In this document: piece after piece, positions 34,124 to 47,000 of the stretch | Numbering within the stretch: position 1 is the first letter of the stretch | How the letters are laid out: each line of letters opens with the position of its first letter | From: Xanthostigma xanthostigma | Taxonomy: Eukaryota > Arthropoda > Insecta > Raphidioptera > Raphidiidae | NCBI GenBank assembly: GCA_963575645.1 | Contig: OY754467.1 | Span: 54,645,135-54,709,134 of the forward strand | Length of the DNA stretch: 64,000 nt | Direction of reading: 5' to 3' | Notes under the pieces: model-generated | Told to the model about the DNA's origin: nothing | The model's database searches: none | Seen by the model: the letters and a program-made list of their open reading frames with translations, nothing else | Made by a program: the position numbers and the translations under genes

Positions 34124-37100
34124 CTGAAAACAAAATAATATTGCGGTCAAAATTATATAATATTAGAAATATATTATGAGTTATAACAGAAACAAGTTAG
34201 CGAACGATTCGTGATCGGTGTTTCATTCAAATATTAATTTAATATTATAAACAAATAAACGCATGACCGCGAAAATGTTACTTACACGTCACCAAAACCA
34301 TAAGAGATCTGAATGACAGTTCAGCAAATACAGGCCACTTGAACGGTCCGACTATTTCAGTTATTGACGGCCACATAATATCTATTGGTATGTAAAATTG
34401 TAGCGAGTAGCCTAAAAGAACGCCGGCCGATATGACCACCTTCACGCATTGCGCCATTCTAAAAAAACAAAAATAGTTTCTAATTTATTATCTATCTACT
34501 TATAGGTATATATACATATATAAAATTCCAGTGTCACAATTTTGGCGCGCTAATCTCCGAAACCATTGAATAGATTTTTATGAAATTTTGCAAAAGTGTC
34601 TTGCTTGGTGCAGCTTACGCTATAGGATAGTTTTTATTAAATATTTTGTACAAAATGACGGTGTTTTCTCAAAAAACCTGTTTTAGTAATATGTAACGAC
34701 ATCTGATAGAATTTACTTAAAGCTATTAGTTCAGAAGCAAATCTGTTGTCGAGATCCAGATATTTTTTAAATTTCCGACCAAATTTTTTCATATTTTTCA
34801 GATTTCTCACATAAAAAAAAATATATAATCCCAAATTTTTAGCCTACCGGCACCCCTCAATATTTTTTAATTCAATAATTTTTGTATATTCATTACTTAA
34901 CAAATAATGTGCGTTTCATTCATAACTACATAGCTACAGTAGGATTCCGGTAATCCGACAGCTGCTTTGGACGCCACTGTCGAATTAGCGCATTTTTAAG
35001 TTTGTTTATTGTAGATATTACGTTATTTTGCTGCAATGAGTTATCACTCACATATTCGTTTCTGGTAAATTTAATGTGAGACTTCCTTTTATGCCGTCTC
35101 CATGCTTCAGGTATCCGAGAAATCCGACTGTAATTAATAACGCTGTTACTATTGTCATTCCAATATTTAAGACTCCAAAAGGCAGATCAAATTTATAGGG
35201 TTGTTTCATCTCGTTTCTTAACGGTAAAACCTGAAACGGTTTTGATTAATTATTATTTAATAATCATTGTTTCTAATTAAAATCCAATTAAAGTGTAGTA
35301 TAGGTACAGTACAATTTTTTTGTTGCAGAATTGAAACAAAATGTGTCAATTTTATATGTCTTTTTGTTTTTTTTAAATGAAATTTTGACGTGCTACAGGA
35401 CTGGGTAATTATTTAAAAAAAAAAAAACAAACTTTGTATTAATTACCAATCCGATTCCTTCAAAAGCAAATATAGCCGTTCCAAAAAACAGTGGCCATTG
35501 CTCCCAATGGGCCACGTAGTTTCTTGTTGAGATGCTGGGAAGGTCCTGACACGTAAAATATAGAGTAATTGCTATTCCTGAGATCATGAATACGTTAGCG
35601 ATAGTCGATAATATCGCCAAATACTTGAGGTTTCTAATTAAAGAGCTCAACCATATCGGCAATAAAAGAATCGCCATGTAATAATGCAAGTTCAACTCAT
35701 AACCATAATAATCCATCACCTGCAATCACACGAAATCGGGAAATTAAGAGTTCATAATATAATAATTATTCAAGTAATAATAATAACTGTGCTCGTCTTT
35801 TTAAGGACAACACTGCTATATCCAGTAACGATGCTGTTGTGTTGTTAGAAGTTTAAACTGTCACATTTTTGTCAGTTTTTAATAGATTTTTTGTTTTGGT
35901 TCGAAATTATTTAGCAATTTAATAGATGAATGGATGAGTCGTAGGTATAGCGCATTTTTTTACGCATAAATGAAATCACCTGTTTGAGATTGTCCGATAT
36001 AAACACGAAGTAAATACAACAGAAGCCAAGTTGTGTAATACATAAAAAAGTGTTGACTAAACGTCTCATGAGAACCGAGAGGCCTCGCAGTTTCGGCGGT
36101 CCCGTCGAAAAACAAAGCTCTACAGTTTCGGCAAAGTCAGGCGCCGTCTCCACTGCTGTGCGACGCATCATCTCTTTGGCCGTTGATACCTAACAGGAAA
36201 AAAATAATGAAAGAAAAAATCGCCGGCTCGATCTCTAGCGCATGTCGATAATGTTCACGAGTGCGACTCTAATAAGTTAATTTAACTATTTTGAAAGAAC
36301 TTAGTTAACGTTAAAAGTCGAGCACAAATAGTTCCTATAACTCAGCTTAATTCTCGAATAAGAAATTATTTTATAAGTAGGTAAAGATCACGACCTCGCA
36401 TAATATTATTATACATAATTATATTAAAGTGTGTAATCTTTGTATTAACTGGACGATTTCATATAATGTAGGATAATATAATTTTCCATTTTATGATCAA
36501 ATTAAAGTGACCAAGCGCGCGAGTATCGGATATTTAATTATAAGAATTGAGAAAGGACTGTTAACAAGATCATCCGCTTTACATTGCGTTCGATGTCAGA
36601 AACAATTCTTTTTCGTGTATTTGCCACAATTTGTCACGTATATTTAATTTCTCACTATTAATCAATTATTGAACATGGTGATGTTGTTTATGATGGAGGT
36701 TCACTAGACTTCGAGACTCGAAATAAAATATAAAAACTTCAAAATATTGAATGTAGATATGCGATTTATTTATGAAATACATATTCGAGGGCACATATCA
36801 GTCCATATCTAATTTACGATTTGAAAGTTTGAATATGGCTAAGTGACGCTCGCTGCATTTTTAATTAATTTAGTTTTTCATTTTTAGAAACTATTTCGAA
36901 GTAGATAATTAGAGATTAGTCATAATCCATACAGTAATAAATATTAGATGCATCACATTAATTATTGTTAGTTCCCGCTTCTACTCAAATTGATTTTAAA
37001 AGTCGCTTTTCTACGTTTGCGCCGAAACATTTGAATGAACTCAGCGACCCGATTGAATCTATCATAATATTATATTATTCATAGATAGTATATAACAATG

Positions 37101-39065
37101 AAATGATGGATGGTAGACAGATGAAAGATCAAACAATATAATATGTTTGAATCCTGCACTTTTTGCTTCTCTATTACGAACAATAAACACTATTTATTTA
37201 TGTACCTATTGTTAACAACTCTAAAATATTAGCGTATTCAATTGGTCAGTTCTTTTTGTAAGCGTTACCGACGTTATCGTGTTTATTATTATTTTTTTTT
37301 TGAGCAGATCACAAAAAAATTACGGCTACATCATTATTTTCAGATAAACAAACAGTGTACCTACATAAAATTAATTATGAAATAAGTAAGTGCAGTGTTA
37401 GGTATTATGAGGCAAGCGGATTTTCCTCCACACCCGGTATGTTATAGTATACAAAATAATAACGTAATATGTAATTTTCGTGGGTGGTGATTTATCAAAT
37501 CAGAAATAGTGGAAATGTTTAAAAAACGCAAATAAAAGACCACTTTTTGAACTGTTTACCTACAACGTGTTGTTATTCGTGCCAGATTCTAAATCTGTTT
37601 ATTGTTGACTTTCGTGTGCGAATGCGGAACAATTTACTCTCATTTTACGACTTGTTTTATGAGCTGGCAGGCGAAGCCTCGAAGGGGATGTGGAATTTTC
37701 AGACTTGAGATTTAAAAATCGTTTTGGCGTAAATACTAATTACTTAATTAATTAAGAACGGCAGACAAATTACCTACATTAATAAATTGCGATCTATACT
37801 ATCGCATGTTAAAAAAATTGTATTATCACTCATCAAGGTCGACTTTAGAATGTTATTGCTCTTTGATAGGTATATATTGAAAATGAGTTGAGCTTACGTT
37901 TAGAGAACATTGAATTTTATAGTAGACAAGCTCTCATGTTGTTATTAATTGCACCTGTACGGCTGTACCTACAATAATTGCGAATGGAAATTATAAAAAT
38001 AAAATTATCTCGAGCCAATTTTTGAGACGCTCGCAGCCTCTTTTCACACTTTGATTCCTATGCGCCTGGCGATAAAAGAAAATTAATACGTGTTTTTCAA
38101 TATCTTTGGTCCTGTGCGTGCCTAGGTATAAGAGGGCAAACGCAACGAAAGCACTATGTGAAACAACAAAGCCTCATCGAAATGGCGAGTTGTAAATCAT
38201 TAATGATTATCAGTAATTATACCAATCCAGATGATTGACTTACCAACATATGTTGACAGTGAACACAAATGATGGACAGTATAAGAGTAACTGCGGGGGC
38301 GGCAACGATTCCAGCATTTCTGAACGCGTCTCCCATGGCGAACAATCCTGAGCCCACATTGCCTTTGAACAAGTGCATCATAGTTTCCAAATAACTGGAC
38401 AAATGTAGAAAGGGATATTGAACTAGGTTCGATTTTAACAAAAAAAAAAAACATTTACGCAGCGGATTTCGACGTATAATTTAATATCGATTTATATTTA
38501 AATGAGTCCCGCGAAATGGTTCCGTGCGGCGGACATACTTACGACGTTGGATGTTCTGCGCCAATATGACCGCCGATACTGTGTCTGCAGTGAGCTGTCG
38601 ATTTCTCCTGTACGGGAATCGCCACGATTGGGTCCTTCGATTGAAAACCATTATAAATGTCCTCTTGGCTGTGTGAGACATGTAAAAATACACATATTTA
38701 TTTTTTTGTTTATACGCGACAGTTGATTTTTTATTTCATAAACCTAAAATCCAATTGACACATCATCAATTCTTGGAATATGGACATTGGAAATTTGTAA
38801 CAGGCAAGCCGTTTGGGAATCACTATTATCTCAAATCGTAGAAATTTTAACCTGTACCTAACGCATTAGATTAGTTGTCAGATATTCCGCAGTCCCAGAA
38901 AAACGACTATATTATTTGTTTTGAATTACACGCGGTATATGAATTGGAAAACAATCAAATAACTCACCTTTTCTCATCCACATGATAATTTGGTTTGGCT
39001 CCTTTGGGCCCATACCAAGGCACTTTTCTGTTATCTTGCAGTTTTGAAGTGGCATGTAATTCCAT
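33870..39065 (-). CDS. SLC36: Proton-coupled amino acid transporter, SLC36/PAT family (pathetic-like), complete coding region
   Basis: Eight coding exons join on the minus strand: 39065-38968, 38668-38543, 38394-38244, 36189-35980, 35719-35447, 35230-35052, 34458-34286 and 34123-33870. The total is 1464 nt, 487 residues plus stop. Every border is GT-AG and all phases match. The protein has a hydrophilic N-terminus of about 75 residues, then the family hallmark HLFKGNVGSGLFAMGDAF (82-99), about eleven membrane segments, FAFEGIGL closing exon 5, and the AIPYLNLFISLVGAVSSS motif (409-426). PAT proteins move small amino acids together with protons at the plasma membrane or lysosome, and in insects they feed TORC1 growth control. 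The length fits the family. A CTCCAG acceptor lies one base before the ATG, so at least one untranslated exon lies upstream (higher coordinates). Transport specificity cannot be read from sequence. Confidence 0.95.
34286..34458 (-). CDS. SLC36: Transporter coding exon 7
   Basis: Acceptor TTTTTTTAG, donor ACGT|GTAAGT. It encodes MAQCVKVVISAGVLLGYSLQ, then FYIPIDIMWP and FRSLMVLVT. It ends in phase 1 and joins exon 8 to give TFVLAEAIPYLN. Confidence 0.95.
34500..34840. mobile_element. Decayed Helitron-like fragment in a transporter intron
   Basis: TATATATAAAATTCCAGTGTCAC followed by GGCGCGCTAATCTCCGAAAC and a GATTTTTATGAAATTTTGCA phrase resembles the subterminal part of small insect Helitrons. 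Exact termini were not found. Confidence 0.4.
35052..35230 (-). CDS. SLC36: Transporter coding exon 6
   Basis: Acceptor CGTTTCAG, donor ATAT|GTGAGT. It begins VLPLRNEMKQPYKF, has a membrane helix through VGFLGYLKHGD, and ends in an extracellular loop (SLTLNLPETN). It ends in phase 2. Confidence 0.95.
35447..35719 (-). CDS. SLC36: Transporter coding exon 5
   Basis: Acceptor ATTGCAG, donor TTG|GTAATT, 91 codons, phase 0 at both ends. It encodes three hydrophobic segments and closes with GTAIFAFEGIGL, the strongly conserved helix of PAT transporters. Confidence 0.95.
35980..36189 (-). CDS. SLC36: Transporter coding exon 4
   Basis: A CCTGTTAG acceptor and a CAG|GTGATT donor, exactly 70 codons, phase 0 at both ends. 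It encodes VSTAKEMMRRTAVETAPDFA, a loop to GPPKLRGLS, and a membrane helix ending FVFISDNLKQ. Confidence 0.93.
36190..38243 (-). other. Transporter intron, about 2.05 kb
   Basis: Non-coding, with a decayed LINE fragment at 36655-37195. Confidence 0.8.
36655..37195 (+). mobile_element. Decayed LINE 3' fragment, second copy
   Basis: It aligns by eye with the LINE remnant at 3030-4330: the same IIEHGDVVYDGGSLDFETRNK stretch (here with stops), a LNMAK end, and the AGACAGATGAAAGATCAA block followed by AATCCTGCAC and AATAAACAC near the 3' end. It lies antisense within the transporter intron and is more decayed than the first copy. Confidence 0.7.
38244..38394 (-). CDS. SLC36: Transporter coding exon 3 (first membrane segments)
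   Basis: Acceptor TTTGTCCAG, donor TTG|GTAAGT. It encodes YLETMMHLFKGNVGSGLFAM, the glycine-rich unwound-helix motif of the APC/AAAP fold, and then a second hydrophobic stretch up to HCQHML. It ends in phase 0. Confidence 0.95.
38543..38668 (-). CDS. SLC36: Transporter coding exon 2
   Basis: Acceptor TCACACAG, donor GTC|GTAAGT. It encodes QEDIYNGFQSKDPIVAIP to GAEHPT, still N-terminal and hydrophilic; the HPTSY(L) junction with exon 3 matches where PAT homologues begin to align. The long minus-strand frame overlapping it (38481-38693) is in the wrong phase. Confidence 0.85.
38968..39065 (-). CDS. SLC36: Transporter coding exon 1
   Basis: The ATG at 39065-39063 follows CTCCAG|T. It encodes MELHATSKLQDNRKVPWYGP and onwards to HVDEK, and ends at AAAAG|GTGAGT (phase 2). 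It is the cytosolic N-terminal tail. The exon itself probably begins at 39066. Confidence 0.85.
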
Positions 39066-41804
39066 ACTGGAGTAAAAAATAAAAAACTATAAATACTGTT
39101 GAAATTAAAAAAAACTTGTAATTACAAATACTATTTTCATGTACTAAAACTGTTTTCTTATCCAAATGTCACTAACTTATAGCCAAACCGTTTGAACTGT
39201 CATACAAAATAGTGCAACATTTTATGAATGTTCTGGACACTCGTTTTTATTCAGTTTCATGTTGAATTACTTCGTTATCAAAATATATATAATATGATTT
39301 GCAATAAAATATAAAATTTTGTCAAGGGTCACAGAATATGAAAAATACGACTGTGTGCTTTCATTTTGTGAACAATCAATTTCCAAACTAATTATAAATC
39401 ATACTGTAGTCTGGATTCGAATTTATTGCTATCGGCTTTATCTTGTGTCCTTGAATAGCAGCAGTGTACAATAGTGTGTGTTTTTTTAATAATTAGTGCA
39501 GCCATACTAAACGAAACGGCTTATAATTATTCACTCGTAAAAAAGTCTTTAAACCGATTGGTACAAAAAAAAATCATTTTGCTACGAGCTTGTTCATTAT
39601 GTGAGAAAAAATTAAAATGTAATCCTATCTGTTGTGAGGGACGATACATAAATGAGTACAAGTTCATATCACTGGCTGATCTTTCAAAGAGGAGCAGGTC
39701 GGAAACAGAAGCGACCGTCAGATGCAGTCTTTTTAAAGTCAATCATTTTCTTAATCGATTTCAAGATAAAGATAGGAAAAAACTATGAGTTGCGTATTAT
39801 TTTGTGTTCAACAATTCTTTAAATTATCTTTGTCTCTTTAATATACGACAGATTCAGATACAGATATACAAACATCCGACCCAAACACATAAGAAATAAA
39901 AATTGAATCTGATTCAAGCAAGATAGCAATAATAATATGTTAATCAATCGATCTTACTAAAAAAAAAATAATATAAAAAAATAACATTCAAGTCATTTTT
40001 TCACAGCTTCCATGTCATGCTAAGTTCAAGGATTTCAGATGCAAGCATAACATGTGTGATGTGAAAGCAAATATTTTAGTTATTCGATAAAAGACAAAAA
40101 AAAAATCACTGCTTACTATCAGATACATAATTCATAGATATCATAATATGTTTGTTAAACATACATTATGTAAGATAATGTATACTATACATATCTTTAA
40201 ATTGATAAAAAAAAGCTATCTGAAAATTTTTTTTACAATGAAACTCAATTATTTATGAGATAATGATTAAGAAATATGTATTTAATTTATTTAATAATAT
40301 TGCAGAATTTAAAATTCTTTCATTCGATTTATTCTGCTGCAACGATTGATAATAGATAATCAACTTAAATACACTACATAGAAAAAGAAATGTCCTGAAG
40401 CTGACAAATTACAATTCAACGCCCAGGTCAAACCGACGAAAAGTATAGGTTTCATTTTGTAACGTAAACACCCCTTAAGAAGGGATTTTTCGAAATTCAA
40501 ACCCTAAGGCGATCAAACGAGTGTGTCAAGGTTTTTGATAAAATTTCATATCTCAGTAGATATATTATATAATTAATTCAAGATACGAACTTGGCGTTAA
40601 AAATAAACAAATACATATTAATTGTGCAGTCTTCAGTGTATTGATGTTGTCCAAAAAAAACCCAACTACTATCTCCAACCCCTAACCATCGACCATATAG
40701 GATTTCAGGCTTGAAAATTTAATAAAGAAGTGATAATTTATAATAAAGTTACAGAATGATTGTTGAAAATTATTCTACTTCTGTTTGTTTTGCAATCCAA
40801 TCCTCATTCAACAACCTTCTTTCTTTATTAATGCTACTGACTGCGGATAATAATGATTTAATTAAAAATCCACTTTATTATTGTAGTATAAGCATTATAA
40901 GTAAAGAGTAGTACCTATTATCTATCAACTGGATTTTTTTATTTTTTTTTTTCAGAACAACACTAAGACACCTACCTCCTCGCTCCTAACACTGCGTTAT
41001 TATTCATCGTATTTGTATTATTCTCTTGACTTATAATAAAAATTCAATATTATTTTTACTATTTTGGACCATCGATAACTGTCTAATTTATTTGTGTGAA
41101 CTATTAGAACTCAATGTTATTCCGCACTTAAAATTATTGCATTAGTTTAGAAAACGATTGATTTTCACGCATCGCTTGTTTTTTCTGTATTTTTTAATAT
41201 TCTACATCTATAATACTGTTTGTTATAAATTGGTCGTTCCACTTACTTTTAAACACATGTATATTACGGGAATATAATATAGCAAATCGTATTTTTATCT
41301 TTCGAGAAAACAGGACAACTCAAGTTCCTATAATAATAAATTAATTATTTATAGTGACAATTAATTAAACTGTAATATTATGTTAATGATATTACGTTAT
41401 AAAACATTCATGTGCTGGGGAGTTTATTGCACCGGAACATCCACTTCACTTGTTTTAAAAGAAACAATTGACACCCAAGTTAATAGCGCTACTGCAACAA
41501 TGGAACTTTAGCCATCACGCTTCAACTTTAGTTGATCAGAGATACACGCGGCGACAATAATCCGTGTTCGGCTGTCTGATTAACGTTCCTGATCAGTGAA
41601 TTGGCGCGGCGTTGATGTGCCTAATATTATTATCGTCAGTGCCACGGATTTGGAAGGGGGGGCGGGGGGTTGGCTTGGCGGCCGTCCGGGGCGCTAGAGA
41701 ATCAATCAGTTAAAAAAGAATAACGCCACAATAAAACAAGAGGAAAATTTTTAAAAACTGGAAATTCTTCAATTGATAAGTAAACATTCATAATAATATA
41801 TTAA

Positions 41805-42083
41805 TTAAAGGGTTACATGGATTTGAAAATTTCCATAAATCTATCGTTCGTTATCATGTCCACTGCGAGGACACTTTTTCTTGAAAGTTTTCCGGAAACC
41901 AGGTCCCACCGGTTGAATTTTCCAAATTTTTTGATAAAAATTTCACAAAATATTGGTGAAATGTTGCTCTTTTATATCCTTGAAATTTTCAACAAAATAA
42001 TTTATAAATTATATTTGAAAAAAAATTAGAGAAATTATGCTTATATATTTAGTTTTACCCTCGAAACTCATGTAACCCCTTAA
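41805..42083. mobile_element. TTAA-flanked MITE, GGGTTACATG ends
   Basis: TTAA at 41805-41808 and 42080-42083 bracket inverted ends AGGGTTACATGGATTTGA and (complement) GGGGTTACATGAGTTTCGA. TTAA target sites suggest mobilisation by a piggyBac-type transposase. The 70-codon frame inside has no recognisable product. Confidence 0.7.
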
Positions 42084-43677
42084 AAACTAGATAATAAAAT
42101 GAATCAATTGTGATTATTTTCATTATTTTTAATCAAATAACTATTTTATAGTGCAAAGTATCCAGAAATTCAGAGTTCAATTTTCAAATTATAGGTACGT
42201 ATACATAATTTTAATTTGGTACATTTTACAATTAATTTCAAACAATAGTCGATATTACACAGCCATTTACTAGGCGTCCTTTTCTTATATTACTGCAGAT
42301 AATATTTCGATATTGCTCGATGTGCAAGGCCGACGCTGATTATTATCGTAATAACAATGCCACTCTATATAGGCGTTCGACACACGTTGGACATTATAAT
42401 TTGCTGTTAGATGTTTTAGTTTATACTTAGACGACTTTAAGAAGTTAAGCTATTAAAGAGCAAGCCTCGTGTTTAAACTGTAAATTGTCGCCGAACCGTG
42501 ACGAGGAATGATTGCTGTCAGCTTGCGCGACAAATAATTAACTCAACAATTACTATTGTCTTTCGTTCAGCTTAATATCTCATTTTTGACACAGCGTATA
42601 AGTAATAGTGAATAACAAGTCAATAGAGACTAAAGAAAACCCAAAGAAATAGGCGTCTATGATTTTTTTCTATTTTGTTTACGTAAAATAATGTTTATTT
42701 TTAATAATAATTTGGTTCCAAAGAAACATTCATTATTATAATAATTATATATTTCTATATAATATTATATGCTATCTTCAAAACTGAATGTTTGGCATTG
42801 ATGTTCCCTTAAATTTCAGATAATATGTTCATCTTATACAGGTACTGATGTAGAATTTGTACGCTTCTATGACTTGAACGACCGTTTCATATGTAGGTGT
42901 AATATCTGAATTGAAATTTCATTGAAGCTGGAGACTTTTTTGAATATTATAAGTACGTCTATATGTGACACAAACTCTGCCAATTGAAATATTGTTTGTT
43001 CCTGGTCCACCGTCAATTTAATTTCGAATTTCACGAAAACGAACACAGAAAACAAAAAAAATCTGGCTATAGTAGAACGCAGTGTTTAAATAAGAGTTTT
43101 CAACGAACTCAACGGCACGGCTAGAGCAGCTCACGATTCGAAAATAGAATTGGACAGATAGTCGACGACGGCTTTAATTATTTTTTATTTTATTTTATTT
43201 GTATTTAAAGTAAAGGACCGTCGCCACGCGCCGCCGTATATAAACCATAAACACGTGCAGGCGCTACAATATACATCAGGTGTGTTCTACTTTTATCACA
43301 AATGGACACGATAAAAATTTAACAATGCAATGGGTATAAACTAAAAATTGATTAATTGTTATTGCTTTCTTATAAGTAGATTGATAAAATCACAATGTAA
43401 ATAATTTCACAATCAGAACGTTTCATTCCAGTGCAGTGATATTTTACAGTCAAATTATTATTATCAATCCGTTTCGACATACCTACATATTATACCTACT
43501 TAGGGAGTGAAAAAATCTATTATTTATCTTGTTTTTTCTCAATTTAGTTGACTTTTAGAAATCACAATAAGTATTTGACATTGATGGCTATTTCGCACGC
43601 AACGGAATAAATTTTAGAATAGGAAATGTGAGAAACAACGTACATAATATCTATAATATTATTATTATTATTATAAA

Positions 43678-44006
43678 CAATGCCGGATTTAGAGGTCTGG
43701 AGGCCTCGGGGCAACAAAGGAGTGGAGGCCCCTTGGCCACAAATTATTTTCCAAATAAAATGGACAATTTTTTTCAGTCTAGTTTTCTAATAAATAATTT
43801 ATTGTGAAATCAAGTATAGATTTTTTATTATTTAACAAACATATAAATATAATTGGAAACAAGAATTATCTGAAATATCAAAGGAAATGTTGTTGACTAG
43901 TCTGAATTTGAATTTTTTTTCCGAAGTCTCTATTGTGGGCCGGGCCCCTATTTTGTGGAGGCCCTGAGGCTGTAGTCCCGATTACCCTCCTCTAAATCCG
44001 GCCCTG
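43678..44006. mobile_element. Non-autonomous hAT-type element
   Basis: The ends are CAATGCCGGATTTAGAGG and its near-complement CCTCTAAATCCGGCCCTG, flanked by a perfect 8-bp duplication ATTATAAA at 43670-43677 and 44007-44014. Subterminal GGAGGCC words occur at both sides. 329 bp, no coding capacity. Confidence 0.88.
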
Positions 44007-47000
44007 ATTATAAAGCAAGGCGCACAGTGAAGTCACTTGGAAAAGTGCAGAATATTTTTTACCAGACACTAACACGCCAGGCGAAGACGTGGCTAAAGTA
44101 TAGATAATTGTTTCCTCTGATCAAATTTTAATTGTAGGCACATTGTCTTGAGTAAGTGCATATTAATTTAGTAACAAAGCGTGAATGTTATTTATTTTAT
44201 TGCGTATCCCATAAATTCAATCGAATTGGTAAAATTTAATTAGTGATGCGTTTAGTTACTGTTTAGAGCATAATTTGTTATTTTTCCAGGAAACTTTTCA
44301 GTGGGCGACAAAAAATAGATTTCGAAAATTAATAGTTTCAATCTCGTTTGCAATTAATTTAATGTTTACCAGGATTTGATCTCGAATGAGTGTTGTCTCC
44401 TCGCCCCCGATATACCTACCTATATAATATACCATAATATAATATATTATGTCAAATTGATATGCTGTGAAGAGCTCGCGGAGCTCTACTGGAGCATAAA
44501 GTGAGACGATAGAAATATGTGGTTGCCGGAGTTTAAGTGAAAATCGGTATTATATTGAAAATAATTATAAAATAATTAAAAAATGTCTCATATTACTTGT
44601 AAATATGCTTGGAATTATTGAAAGCGCAAGTCAGCGGAAAGTTGGCATCGAAAGAAATGCAATAAGCCTAAAAATTCCCGTACCAATGCGAGAGCTGCGG
44701 CAGAGTCGAAAAGGAAACGAAGAACCCCAAATGTCTATACGTAACATAATTACGTGGATTGGAAAGCGATGCCAAACACTTGTTATGTGCTATATAATTA
44801 TTCCGACGTCTACGGCGCGAACCCGAACTGCGCCTTTAATTTTTTTTTTTTATTTCATGACCATTATCATCATCAATTAATTGTGATTTACAGGGACAAT
44901 GCAAATTAATTATACTATCGTAATATGTGCCGTAGTGGATATTGCATAATCAGCGGCGCGTGAAAAATTTGCTAAGCAATTTAAAGAATCATGAATAAAA
45001 TAATAATAAAGCTCGTTTCATACAAACAATAATAATTGCTATCGATCATGTACTTCTATGTCAACACGTCTGTTTAGGCAACTATAGATATCAATGAATG
45101 ACTGAAAAATTATTTGACCACTCCTGTAGCAGCGCTAATATAGAGACATAGAGAGATAAACACGTGAAAAAATTTGTAATTAAAATATTGGGTCGATCAG
45201 GACGACTTGGCCAAGGCACTGCAATGCACCTCGAGGATTCATGAACTCGCCAGAACGACCCGAGCGTCTACACAGCAACCTATTTCTTCTCAAAATTAGA
45301 GTAAAGACAATAATAATTATGATTGTCTGTCTCTGCCGTAGAGTTTAATGTTTTCAGTGTATTTGTTATATTACGTGTATACACCTACTCTATAGGCGCA
45401 TGTCGGATGACGGGACCCAGGTGTCGGACCAAAATTTCTCGACGGCATTATTTTTGTGAACACGATGACTCTCGACGATTTAAGCGAAATTTGGTTCACA
45501 CGTTAAAATCCATCACAGCACGGAGCCTATTTAAAATGAACTGAACGGGTCATGGAAAAGTTATTTTTGAAGAATTTAAAAATGTGTGTGAGCTCAAAAA
45601 TACCGACAAATTTCTTAGAAACGTTTCAAACTTGAAATTTAACCGTTAAAAATTAAAATGCATTGCTAAAATTTTAATAAAATCGGCCGGACTGCAGGAA
45701 CGGATTTACAAATCTTATGAGAACACTAATTTGCAGATATCTACTGATTTATTTACTCAACGGTGTATAATATTATTGCAATATAAATACCTAATTACGA
45801 GAGAAAAAAGTATTTTGATTTTGAAGGAATGCGTTAAGGTAATTTTTTTTATTTTGTTCAAAAACAAACCTAAGTCATATAGATATAGATACCAGTAGCA
45901 AATAATTCCTCTTGGCACTGCGACCCGAGTTATTTTTTATTGTAACCCACCATAAGAAGTGAAATTTGATCTAACGTGAATTGTTGCAAATTTCGAAATT
46001 GATGTGAAAATCAGCTATATTTTATAGAATGTTGGTGCAAAATATATATTATCTACTTCGTGGGTAATGGTATTACGACACTGGCTACGAATACAATCCA
46101 CATAATATACTTTACGTCAATTTCTTATGTGGACTGTGGGTACTGGGTACACAAAAATGATTATTAAAATTAAATTGAAAAGTCTACTATTTGAGTCGTG
46201 ATTTTCTTTTGGGGTACATATTCAGTATCAGTCATACGTCAATAGTTCGTTTTTAGAATACATTTTTATCGATAAGTTATTTACACGTAAATTGATAAAC
46301 AAGAAACCCAACTAATTTCTTATTGAAACTTGTAATCTATGACGTCATATCTGTAAAATGATTATCTATCTTAGTGGAGCATTTTTTCATTATTGTTCCT
46401 CTATAAGTCTATACTATACGCATAATACACATATCTATGGTGTCTCTTGCCATTGTACCTATAGTGGCTGTTGAATGTTATTGTAATGTAGATAGACGTA
46501 TGAAATTTGGAATACGTCTTCCTTATTGTAACCTTAACCCACCTGAAAAAAATCAATTTTGTAACCGTGTAACGTAATTAGCCTCGGAGAGAGGTGGGGG
46601 GAGGGGGTGCATAAGTCGCAAAGGGTTCGAAATGGCCCGTGTATAATAAAATAAAAAACTGCAGTGCTTTGCGAGAACTTGGCCGGCCCACTCCGTGCGC
46701 TACGATTACAATTTCTTCGAATGCACAAATACGGGACTGATAAGAGTTAAAAACAACAAAAACATAATTTAATTGTTAAAAAAATGAAAAAAAGATTATC
46801 GTTGAACCGGTCTAATTAAAAAATAACTCATTAACTATTAACAACTTGGCACTGTTTTTTTCCACTCAGTATTATTGCGTTGTACAATTTGTGCCTATAG
46901 GTACCTATATATTATATGCCTACCTACTTATTGGTTTATGAAAATTCGTAATGATTTTTAAATATAATCTATATTAAGTTTCCACTTGAGTACCTGTAGT

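Noticed and set aside
34936-35135. Possible pogo/Tigger MITE with ends ACAGTAGGATTCCGGTAATC and GGATTTCTCGGATACC-like complement
   Set aside because: The right end is coding sequence of transporter exon 6 (ITVGFLGYL), which is conserved in the family; only a left-end-like fragment in the intron remains.
38481-38693. 70-codon minus-strand frame over transporter exon 2
   Set aside because: Wrong phase; the spliced frame of exon 2 (38543-38668) joins exons 1 and 3 exactly.
39474-39788. 104-codon plus-strand frame upstream of the transporter
   Set aside because: No domain, no splice or promoter context, AT-driven composition; an overlapping minus frame is equally long in proportion.
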